64,000 nucleotides of DNA. It comes from Pilosibacter fragilis. Lineage in GTDB: Bacteria > Bacillota > Clostridia > Lachnospirales > Lachnospiraceae. The first letter of the stretch is position 1; every line of letters begins with the position of its first letter. The notes under the pieces are model-generated. The model was not told the origin of the DNA. It saw nothing but the letters and a program-made list of their open reading frames with translations, and did not search any database. This document shows, one piece after another, positions 1 to 8,600 of this stretch. Position numbers and translations under genes: made by a program. The stretch lies in assembly GCF_032490495.1 (NCBI RefSeq), contig NZ_JAVYJB010000013.1, positions 22,813 through 86,812 on the forward strand, in the 5' to 3' direction.

Positions 1-1043
1 TCAAGATGTACAGTAATGAAGATACCTGTGAAGTAGAGGAGTGCCGGGAAGATCGCTCTCATCGCGATCTCGCCGTACTGAACGCCTACCATCTCAGCCA
101 TTAAGAATGCGGCGGCGCCCATGATCGGCGGCATGATCTGTCCACCTGTGGAGGAAGCTGCCTCAACGGCACCTGCGAATTCGCCCTGATAACCAGTCTT
201 CTTCATTAACGGGATCGTTACGGAACCGGTCGTTACTGTATTACCAACGGAGCTTCCGGATACCATACCGCAGAGAGCAGAGGAGATAACCGCTACCTTT
301 GCCGGGCCGCCTGTGGAAGCGCCTGCCAAGGAGTTCGCTAACTGAATGAAGAATTCAGAAATACCGGTTGCCTCAAGGAAAGCGCCGAACAGGATAAACA
401 GTGCGATATACGTGGAGCAGACACCGATCGGAGTACCGATGACACCGCTCGTCGTATAGAACAGGTTGTAAACGATGGACTTTAAGACTACCGCGAAGGC
501 TCTGCCCTGTCCAAGTCCGTTATAAAACGCATAACCCACAAAGAATGTCGCCACACAGAGGATCGGAATACCTACAACGCGGCGGCATGTTTCTGCTAAA
601 ATCAGGATACCGATCACGCCAACGATAACCTCTGTCTGGCTGATTCGTGTCGCGTGGCCGATAATTGTTTTAAAGTTAAATACGAAGTAGAAGTAAGCAC
701 CGGCTCCGAGTACCATAAGGATAATATCGTAAATCGGAACGGAATTCTTTTTTGAGCTTCCCTTTTTCATCGGATATACCAGGAATGAAAGGATAATTAC
801 AAAACCGACAAACAGGGAACGTCTTACACGCTCATCCCAGTTTGCAAACAGGTTCATATAGAGCATTAAAACTGAAAACGCTGCCAGAAGGAAACGAATG
901 ACCTGCTTCGGGGTGCCTTCCCAGATTCGGGTATTCGATTCACGGTCGTACTTTTTCATGATGGCTTCGACGTCTTCGGCGGTACCGGTCTCCACATCAG
1001 CCACCGGAGATGTGTTGACTTTCATGTTGTCTTTCTCTGCCAT
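1..1043 (-). CDS. TRAP transporter fused permease (4TM/12TM), partial
   Basis: This is the amino-terminal part (about 347 residues) of the fused membrane subunit of a TAXI-type TRAP transporter, which uses ion gradients for secondary uptake of a solute delivered by an extracytoplasmic binding protein. The start ATG follows a strong AGGAGGG site. The polar first 45 residues are followed by many hydrophobic helices, and the stretch with SSALCGMVSGSSVGNT and MPPIMGAAAFLMAEM is typical of the large DctM-like half. The C-terminus lies beyond the window. The order binding protein, DUF1850 protein, permease on one strand is the usual TAXI-TRAP operon; the substrate is not evident. Confidence 0.9.
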   Translation of the reverse strand, partial: MAEKDNMKVNTSPVADVETGTAEDVEAIMKKYDRESNTRIWEGTPKQVIRFLLAAFSVLMLYMNLFANWDERVRRSLFVGFVIILSFLVYPMKKGSSKKNSVPIYDIILMVLGAGAYFYFVFNFKTIIGHATRISQTEVIVGVIGILILAETCRRVVGIPILCVATFFVGYAFYNGLGQGRAFAVVLKSIVYNLFYTTSGVIGTPIGVCSTYIALFILFGAFLEATGISEFFIQLANSLAGASTGGPAKVAVISSALCGMVSGSSVGNTVTTGSVTIPLMKKTGYQGEFAGAVEAASSTGGQIMPPIMGAAAFLMAEMVGVQYGEIAMRAIFPALLYFTGIFITVHL

Positions 1044-1135
1044 ACCAATCCCTCCTTTATATTTCGTTTCCGGCGCTGCCCCTGTATACCCCCTATACAA
1101 ACAGGCGCCGGATATGTCCGAAACTCTTTTAACGC

Positions 1136-1627
1136 TTAGAATCCTTTATGTTCACAGGAGAACTCTACTTTGCTGTTTCGTCCGCAGAGATCCCTCAAAC
1201 TGATTTCTTTTCCGTGAAGTGTGAGTGTGTGGTCGGAGACCGTACCCACAATATATGAGAGATACGGCATTTCCTTGTCAAACCCGGAAACAACCATCTC
1301 CCCGTTTTCATCATACGTAAGCGTCTGCCCATCCTCGATCTCTGTCTGCACGCCCGCGCCGAAATTATTGTAGATCGTGCGGATCACGTAGATCTTGTGG
1401 TCGCGGATCTCATAAACGTCCGTCAACGGATACTTATTTACCGAGTGGATGAACGTTACAGAAAACTCATCCCCCTCTTTTACCCGGAAGCGGGCATATT
1501 CTGCGTTTGTGTCTCCGTTCCTCAGGACCAGATAGTCTCCGCTTCGTAAGGTATAGGCAAGAGTGGCAGCAATAATTGCCGTGATTATTGCTGCCACTGT
1601 AAAGAATCTTACTTTCCTGTTTTTCAA
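1136..1627 (-). CDS. DUF1850 domain-containing protein
   Basis: A 163-residue protein with one N-terminal hydrophobic segment (residues about 8-26, FFTVAAIITAIIAATLAYTL) and an extracytoplasmic domain containing SVTFIHSVNKYPLTDVYEI, characteristic of DUF1850 proteins encoded with TAXI TRAP transporters. The best start is a TTG five bases after the stop of the binding-protein gene, with only a poor ribosome site, so translational coupling is likely. It sits between the solute-binding and permease genes, so a role in assembly or function of that transporter is inferred; no activity is established for the family. Confidence 0.8.
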   Translation of the reverse strand: MKNRKVRFFTVAAIITAIIAATLAYTLRSGDYLVLRNGDTNAEYARFRVKEGDEFSVTFIHSVNKYPLTDVYEIRDHKIYVIRTIYNNFGAGVQTEIEDGQTLTYDENGEMVVSGFDKEMPYLSYIVGTVSDHTLTLHGKEISLRDLCGRNSKVEFSCEHKGF

Positions 1628-1632
1628 GGTAA

Positions 1633-2682
1633 TTACTTGATTGCTCCTACTTCCTTGAAGTACTTCTCAGCACCCGGATGGAACGGAACAGAAATACCGG
1701 AAACCGCATATTCGAGATCAAGCTCTTCGCCCTTTGCATGTGTGGAAGCGATCTCATCTTTGTTATCGAAAATAGCCTTTGTGAGGTTATAAACTGTTTC
1801 TTCGGAAAGCTTCGGGGATGCGATCAGAGTAGCTTTGATAGCAACTGTCTGAACATCATCGTCAACGCCCTTATAGGAGCCGCCCGGGATTGCGTATGTT
1901 GTGTAGAACGGATGTGCATCCGCAAGCTTCTTCGCATGCTCGTCATCGATCTCAAGAAGGTTGATCGCATTTGTTGTAGCGAGCTCTACGATCGCTGTTG
2001 TCGGTGCGCCTGCTGTACAGAAGAAAGCATCGATCTTGCCGTCTTTTAACGCATCTGCGGAATCACCGAATCCGAGGTTGTTGACCTGGATATCATCGAA
2101 GGAGATGTCATAAGCCTCGAGGATCTGACGTGCGTTGAACTCAACACCGGAGCCTGCGTCACCAACGGATACTCTCTTGCCCTTTAAGTCAGCGACAGAT
2201 TTGATATCGCCGGAGGATACGATCTGGCAAACCTCAGCGTAGAGGGCTGCAACTGTTGTGAAATCTTTTGCTGCGCCTTCTTCTGCGAAGAGGTCAGTTC
2301 CGTTGTAAGCATAATCCATAACGTCGTTCTGTACGATCGCGAGGTCTGCTTCACCGTCGTTTACAAGGTAGATATTTGCTTTGGAAGCACCAGTAGACTG
2401 AACGTTAATGTTCACTCCGATGTCTTTGCTGTTTAATACATTCGCGATTACACCACCGAATGCGTAATATGTACCGGTGGTTCCGCCAGTACCCATTGTT
2501 AACTTCTGGGCATCACCACTCGGGGCTGCTGCTGCGGCTGCTGTTGTTTCAGCTGCTGCCGCGGTAGTGTCGGCTGCTGCTGCGGCTGTGGTCTCTGCCG
2601 GTTTGCTGCCGCCGGAACAAGCGGTCAGTACCATTGCACAGGATAATGCGAGTGCCATTGCTACGGAAAATCTCTTTCTCAT
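1633..2682 (-). CDS. TAXI family TRAP transporter solute-binding lipoprotein
   Basis: A 349-residue extracytoplasmic receptor for the TRAP permease encoded just downstream. A lipoprotein signal (hydrophobic stretch, then VLTACSGG, cleavage before Cys22) precedes an Ala/Thr linker with repeated TTAAAA blocks at about residues 31-53. The mature part opens with LTMGTGGTTGTYYAFGG, the hallmark of TAXI receptors, and continues with the usual two-lobe periplasmic-binding fold (IVQNDVMDYAYNG, FNARQILEAY). The start ATG follows AAAAGGAGGTAG. First gene of the operon, with its own promoter at 2746-2774. The ligand cannot be read from sequence; TAXI receptors are often dicarboxylate or amino-acid binders. 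Confidence 0.92.
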   Translation of the reverse strand: MRKRFSVAMALALSCAMVLTACSGGSKPAETTAAAAADTTAAAAETTAAAAAAPSGDAQKLTMGTGGTTGTYYAFGGVIANVLNSKDIGVNINVQSTGASKANIYLVNDGEADLAIVQNDVMDYAYNGTDLFAEEGAAKDFTTVAALYAEVCQIVSSGDIKSVADLKGKRVSVGDAGSGVEFNARQILEAYDISFDDIQVNNLGFGDSADALKDGKIDAFFCTAGAPTTAIVELATTNAINLLEIDDEHAKKLADAHPFYTTYAIPGGSYKGVDDDVQTVAIKATLIASPKLSEETVYNLTKAIFDNKDEIASTHAKGEELDLEYAVSGISVPFHPGAEKYFKEVGAIK

Positions 2683-2745
2683 ATCTTTCTACCTCCTTTT
2701 TCTGTTCCTTTGCACAATGTTTCAGCAAAGGAAGCTTACGAACAT

Positions 2746-2774
2746 ATTATACATCTCTATTGTTACTTTTGCAA
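2746..2774 (-). promoter_or_regulatory. Promoter of the TAXI TRAP operon
   Basis: On the minus strand TTGCAA (2774-2769) and TATAAT (2751-2746) are separated by exactly 17 bases, about 65 bases before the binding-protein start. A sigma-A type promoter, predicted only from sequence. Confidence 0.6.
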
Positions 2775-2901
2775 CAAATATTAGTAATTTTTGTAAACGT
2801 CTGAAATCTTTCAGCTATTCGTTGCTTTTCTCATAATTGCAGTTGTTCACTTCCGTGATGTAAAGTTTTGACGCACAATTGCTTGAAATTCAAAAATTGT
2901 A

Positions 2902-3999
2902 TCAGCTATTTTGTGTCTCTTTTATCAGTATATGCGTCATTTTTTCGCTAAATTCCTTGATCCTGTCTTCGATACCCGGAAGCTTCATGGCAGCACCGGC
3001 GTTGTTGGCTGTCTCCATCATGCAGAAATTGCCCGGGAGGTAGAAGGTCTTGTTCATATTGAGGGCTGTTACGAGCTGCCCAGCGAGAAGGTCACTGCCG
3101 GAATAGCCGGATACGATAATTCCGAACAGGGCTTTGTCGTAGAACCGTGTGGTCCGGAACAGGGCTGTCAGGCGGTTGATAAACGCCGTCATATTCGCGG
3201 ACAGGGCATCGTTGTAGTTTGGACAGAGGAGCAGGATCGCGTCAGCCCACTTGACCGCCGGGTAGATATTTTCCACCATGGCTCCGCCGTAGAAGCATTT
3301 TCCCTGCTCACCAAAGTGCAGGCACATCTGGTATGGACATCCCGAACAGTCCACGAGAGTGCCGTTTCGCAGGTTGATCTCCTGAATCCTGATCCGTTCA
3401 TCCAGGCACTCCTTTACTTTCTGCCAAATCGCCAGGGTATTGGAGGTCCTGTGGTTTGAGGCGTGAAGGACCAGAAGGTGCGATTCTTCTTTCGGCTGCC
3501 ATGTTTCTTCCAGAATTTGATGTGCCAGGATCGCAGCGCTCTTTTTATAAGCGCCGAACCGATCGGTGTTCATATTGGCAGCCTGGATCAGGTAGTTATC
3601 GAGGGAGGCGGTTCCTTCCACCAGCGGGCGGCCGACAAAGGCACATCCGGCGCGGTTTGCCGCCACCGCAAGCTCTCTTGCCGTCGCTTTCGTGTAGAAT
3701 TCGCTCTCCGCGTCGATGATCATCCCAGCAGTCGCCCCCGCGAGGACCTGGTCACCGCCCCGCAGCCAGGCGAGAACTTCGTAGTAACCGCGGTTGATGC
3801 CATTTCTCCCAAGTGGAACTGCAAACAGGAGTCTGCGTCCACGATATTTGAAGGGATCCTGCTCCAAAATTTCCATATCTTCCACGATCTCGGTATCGAT
3901 CCCGTCAAGCGCCGCCCCCAAAACCTCGTCCATACGCGACCGTTCTTTCTCCGGGCCTCGTTTTTGCGGATATAGAACTAACAATCTGTCACTCTCCAT
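2902..3999 (-). CDS. Flavodoxin-like NAD(P)H-dependent oxidoreductase with cysteine cluster
   Basis: A 365-residue protein with a flavodoxin/NADPH-dependent FMN-reductase fold in the C-terminal half (LLVLHASNHRTSNT near residue 175, then the cysteine segment, then AILLLCPNYNDALSANM and GIIVSGYSGSDLLAG). The cysteine segment CSGCPYQMC followed by GKC after eight residues resembles the iron-sulfur site of Isf-type flavoproteins, so a flavin plus Fe-S electron carrier is likely. The N-terminal ~165 residues also look like a degenerate flavoprotein fold, giving a possible two-domain layout. The electron donor and acceptor are unknown. Start chosen for the upstream AGGGAG. The gene stands alone. 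Confidence 0.75.
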   Translation of the reverse strand: MESDRLLVLYPQKRGPEKERSRMDEVLGAALDGIDTEIVEDMEILEQDPFKYRGRRLLFAVPLGRNGINRGYYEVLAWLRGGDQVLAGATAGMIIDAESEFYTKATARELAVAANRAGCAFVGRPLVEGTASLDNYLIQAANMNTDRFGAYKKSAAILAHQILEETWQPKEESHLLVLHASNHRTSNTLAIWQKVKECLDERIRIQEINLRNGTLVDCSGCPYQMCLHFGEQGKCFYGGAMVENIYPAVKWADAILLLCPNYNDALSANMTAFINRLTALFRTTRFYDKALFGIIVSGYSGSDLLAGQLVTALNMNKTFYLPGNFCMMETANNAGAAMKLPGIEDRIKEFSEKMTHILIKETQNS

Positions 4000-4095
4000 G
4001 ATGTATCACTCTCCCTGATAAATCTGCTTCACTCAATATACATGATCACTGATATTTTTATAACAACGGCTTTCCATCCTCAACACGGCACGTAT

Positions 4096-4140
4096 AAAAA
4101 TCCCGGCAGTTCTCCCCGACATACGGGAAACCTGCCGGGA
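4096..4140 (-). terminator. Intrinsic terminator of the dehydrogenase-like gene
   Basis: A nine-base stem, TCCCGGCAG (4101-4109) pairing with CTGCCGGGA (4132-4140), is followed on the minus strand by a T run. It lies about 50 bases after the stop of the 4193-5455 gene. Confidence 0.75.
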
Positions 4141-4192
4141 CAAATCAGATCAGCATTTTTCTATATTCTAGCCTTCGCCGCAGAAACAACCT

Positions 4193-5455
4193 CTACACGA
4201 TCTTCGCAAGATTTTCAGCCGCGAACACGATCCTCTCATACAAAGCGTCCGGCAGCGCCAGTGCCTCCGTCTCGAGGCCCTGTTCTGTATAGCGGTTCTT
4301 CACGCCCATGTAAACGCCGCCGAGGAACACGGAACCGCAGTGCCACTGCTTTCTGAGCGTCATCAGGATCGAGATCGCGCCGGATGAGAACGCCGGGGCA
4401 ACGAACGGTTTGTAGCCGATGGCGCGCATATGGAGGTTTGCAGTGACGGTGAGATTTGTCAGTTCTTTTGAGAGCTCATCGTTGTAGTTTTCGATGGAAT
4501 CCGCGATAACGAGATCCTGTCCGTGCGGTCCGAAGGAACGGCCTTCCGTCAAAAACTGCTTAAACCTCGGATCACGTTTTGCATAATATGCAGCTCTCGC
4601 ATTCATAACACCGAGGCCGAATCCCTGTATCTGCTCCGGGAGAAGCCCCATCCAGTCGTACTCTCCTGCCTCATTCTTGTTGCTCTCAAGGAACGCGGTC
4701 TTCGCAAGCGGGTCCACCGGATCGGAGACGGCGCAGAATAAGCCCTTAAAGTTCTTTTCTCTCGCCATCTTCGCGTAATGTCCGATGATCTTTGAGTTGT
4801 TCTCGAACTGGTACATGCGGACATCCTTGACACCGGAACCGACCGGCGGGATTCCCTTTGAGGCCACGAATACGAACACATCACAGTCAAAGAGGTGATC
4901 CTGGTCCACAACGTCCACCTCCGGCATCGCGTCATAGTCCCACGGATAGGCGATCTGGTTCTCCTCAAACTCCCAGCGGGCAGTCACCTTGTCGGAGATA
5001 TCACAGATTCCGATGGAGGAGATCACATCTCCGCCGAGAAGATGGAGACCTGTTAAGAGCATGCTGCCCACATCGCCGATCGCCAGAACATGGACACGCT
5101 TTTTGCCCTCTTTCGGCTTATATGCCAGGATCTCCTCAAATTTCGGGTGGGACGCGTTTACCGCGCGGAGTGTTCCGGCATCGAGCTGCGCGAGGAGATC
5201 CGCCGGGAGTTCCCTGGTCTGTCCGTCGTATGCGGACGCATTTAATCTGTTTGTGTTTAACCAGCTGACATCCTCACACTCTGCGAAGAGCTCTGCCGGA
5301 TGGTTTACGAGAAATGATGCGCGGCGGCTGCCCGGTTCTCCGGTAAAGAGCCAGGTGAGCGTTGTCCCTGCTGCCGGTTTCTCCGTTTTTTCATATGGCA
5401 GATCGCCGTGCGCGGACGCACAAAACATGTCTCCGATTTTATAATAGGTTACCAT
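4193..5455 (-). CDS. Lactate/malate dehydrogenase-like NAD-binding protein
   Basis: A 420-residue protein with an N-terminal ~125-residue extension and then an LDH/MDH-like core: the nucleotide loop AIGDVGSMLLTG, the segment FCAVSDPVDPL matching the VTNPVD strand of the family, and SFGPHGQD matching the GxHGD loop with the catalytic histidine. Classical LDH and MDH are about 310-330 residues, so the extension is unusual. Start is placed at the ATG after AGGGGGAATGAAATT rather than eight codons upstream. It probably oxidises or reduces a 2-hydroxy/2-oxo acid; the substrate is unknown. Flanked by terminators, so probably monocistronic. Confidence 0.7.
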   Translation of the reverse strand: MVTYYKIGDMFCASAHGDLPYEKTEKPAAGTTLTWLFTGEPGSRRASFLVNHPAELFAECEDVSWLNTNRLNASAYDGQTRELPADLLAQLDAGTLRAVNASHPKFEEILAYKPKEGKKRVHVLAIGDVGSMLLTGLHLLGGDVISSIGICDISDKVTARWEFEENQIAYPWDYDAMPEVDVVDQDHLFDCDVFVFVASKGIPPVGSGVKDVRMYQFENNSKIIGHYAKMAREKNFKGLFCAVSDPVDPLAKTAFLESNKNEAGEYDWMGLLPEQIQGFGLGVMNARAAYYAKRDPRFKQFLTEGRSFGPHGQDLVIADSIENYNDELSKELTNLTVTANLHMRAIGYKPFVAPAFSSGAISILMTLRKQWHCGSVFLGGVYMGVKNRYTEQGLETEALALPDALYERIVFAAENLAKIV

Positions 5456-5607
5456 AATTTCATTCCCCCTGATTTCCATATTTTACTGCCATGAACCAAA
5501 GCCATTCAGGTCTGCCGACCTTACGGCTTTGATACACAGCCCACGATTATCGCAGATCTTCCTTTTAAGCCCTCAGCCTCTCGAAATTCCAGACGGCGTT
5601 CAGCATT

Positions 5608-8600
5608 TTATCCCTTGATCATAAACTCTTTCATCCTCCACAGCGTCTCCAGATCATTCTCCAGATATACTGACGCCGCCAGGTTCTCATCATACTCCAT
5701 ACAGCTTCCCTTATCCGGGCAGAGCGGCAGGATGACGGCCTCGGAGAGGCGTGAAAGGGTAAGGTTTTTCGCGTACATTTTCCGGTATTCCGCTTCAAGG
5801 ACCTGGAAAAGATCCCTGGAATTCTCGATACAGCAGGCCGAGAACTCCACAAGCGCCTCCCGGCTGCAGCCGGAAAGTCTCGGCGTCGCGTAGGGCAGAA
5901 TCATGTTGATGGACGGCTGAAGTCCCGCAACCTTCATCTCCTCACGGCGCACGGTATCGCCACCGATAAACGGATACAGTGTAGACTCCACGAACCACTG
6001 GCGCAGGTTCGGCATCGAGTAGATGCTCTCCACCGGCACCTTCAGGCACTGCATCAGGTCGCGGCCGTAGCCGGACAGGACGCCCACGACGACCTTCTTG
6101 ATCGGGATCCCGTCTTCCCTGAGCTGCGGAACGAGCACCTGGAGCCGGTTCGCCGTGTGGACGAGGTCATCCACCAGGATCACCGGCCGATCGAAGGACT
6201 TGATGGTCTCGATCTGGCTTTTTAACGGTGAGTAGTACGGGAACGGCTCGATCGTAAAGCTGTTCAGATCCGGCTCATAGACCTTATCGGTATGCAGCGT
6301 CTTCGTCACCGTATTCGGCACAACCTTTCCACGCAGGATCTTACCGAACGGAACGCACATGTTCTTTCCGAGTCTTCTCGGCACCAGCGGCTCTCTCGGA
6401 ACATCGTTGAGCGCCGTGATCCGGTCCACAAGACGATGATACATGATGCCGGATGACAAGGACAGTACAAGATTTCCCGGATACAGCTTCGTCATAGCGA
6501 TCTGAAGCTTTTTGTGGTTTTTCTCCACAGCATCCAGAACCGCCGGATTGCTGGCAAACGGCTCCTTGATCGTAGTATCCAGGTTATGCAGGAACATTAA
6601 CGGCTCATGCATGTCGACCATGTAGATCGTCCGCTTGTCGTTCTCGTCCGCCATATGCGGACGGATAAAGCCCTGTCTCTCCAGCACGTACACGACCTCT
6701 TTCGTCGCTGTGCCGCGCTCCGCGACAAACAATGCGAAACTGTAGTTTTTCTCCAACTCTTTCGCCAGCACTTCAACGAGAAGCTGCTGCGGGGCATCGC
6801 GGATCACCCCGCTGTCCCCGGTGCCGTCCTCTCTCGCATAGATGCCTGTGATCAGAAGGATCTCCCGGCTGCTCTTTCCGCGGACCAGGTTTGCCAGCTC
6901 CATGTCCTTTAAGACGCCGAACAGATCCTCGTTTCCGATCTCCCGGTAGCTCACAAAGCCCGCCGGGCGCTCACCTTCCACGGTATTTCTTAAGATCAGC
7001 AGGCGGTCATTCTCCACCTGGATCTTTGTCAGGATCGCCTGGGCGTCCGGATGTCCGTAGAGAACGGTGTTTCCAAGCTCGTCCAGTACCTCACGGTCCC
7101 TGCCCGCCGCGTTCTCGAAGGCGATAGCTTTCGCCCGTAAGATCGGCTTGAATTCCGGCTCGCGCAGGTACATGCCCTTGTGGTAAATGTATTCTTGGAC
7201 TACCGGGTCGATGAGGCTGGAAATATCGCGGTGGTTATCAATATTTTCACGGATCTTCGTGGAGCTGATATCCTCCAGCTCCTGCGGGAGCTCCAGCTGC
7301 ACGACTTTTCCGGTGATCTGCTCGTAAACCTCCGTCGGATGTGCCTCACCAGGGCGCCGGAAGACGATGTGGTTGAAGGAATGGATGGAATTCTCCTCCG
7401 GATCCTTCTTGTAGGAGCTCGCGTTGTGGATCACGTCGGATCCCACAACGATATAGAGTTCTTCCGTCGGGAACATCTCCCTCAGGCGGCGCAGATCCGC
7501 CGGGTTCGCGATGTTGACCGGCGTGTTGTCCGGGAACAGATGAACATAAAACTCATCCGCGATGGACATGTTTACGATCTGGCGGCGCACCAGATGCGGC
7601 TGGGTCTTCTTCGACCAGGAAAACTCATCAATGGCAAGAAATACGGTAAATCCGAGCTCCTGGATCTTCTTTGCGATCTCCTTGTGGGATAAGGTAAACG
7701 GGTCGAAGGTTCCCGGGAAAAATGCGATCTTCTCCCGCGTCCTGGTCTCCACCAGACCGCCGAACAACTGGTAGTGGGCGATAAAACGGTCGATATGGGA
7801 CAGGGTCGCGGCACGGTAGTAGAGACTCAGCTCGCCGCCCTTATTCTCATTTAACAGGAACAGGAGTTTCTTTGCGCAAAGGGAGAACATTCTGCTCTTG
7901 TCCCGCTCCGCAAGGATCTGGGAGCCGAAAATATGCTGTCCGATGACAAGCAGTGCTTCCTGACGGACCTGCTCCCGGTAGTTTGCAAGACAGCTTAAAA
8001 TCAGGCCGAGAAGCTTCATGCGGCGTTCTTCCGATACTTCCTCGGACTCATGGAAACGGACGGTATACCGCGAATAGCACTCCAAAAGGACTCCTAACGT
8101 ATCGAGGGCAACGGACACGATCCGTTCATTTCCGTTCGCCAGCAGGATATGCAGACGTTCAATGATGTCATCAAGCTGTTCCGGCGGCAGCCATAAGGCA
8201 AACTCACCGAGGTATTCCGGGATGTATTTGGAGAACTCGTACTCTCCCACTTCCAGTCCCTTTAAGAGTTCCACCGCGATCTCATTTCTCTGGTCTGTTG
8301 TCAGCAAATGGGCAAGACGCAGGAGCGCGCGGCCCGCGTCATGGCGGACACCAACCTGCTCGCTGACTTTGATCAGGTTGGAAAAATGGGCACAGATATG
8401 GAGAAGGTGATCCCGCTTTCCGTGATCTACCTGATCTGCCAGAAGCTTGATGTTTACGGATTTCAAGATCCACGGAGTAGCGGATTTTAAATTTTCAAGG
8501 AAGATATCGCTGACCACATCATGTCCGTATAAGACTTCCCGCTGGGCAGTGGTGTCCAGGCGCAGGTTCGTATAGATCCGGTACTGTAAAAACAGCAGCG

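Noticed and set aside
2911..3975. Long plus-strand frames opposite the flavoprotein gene
   Set aside because: They mirror the codon structure of the real minus-strand gene and lack ribosome sites and recognisable domains.
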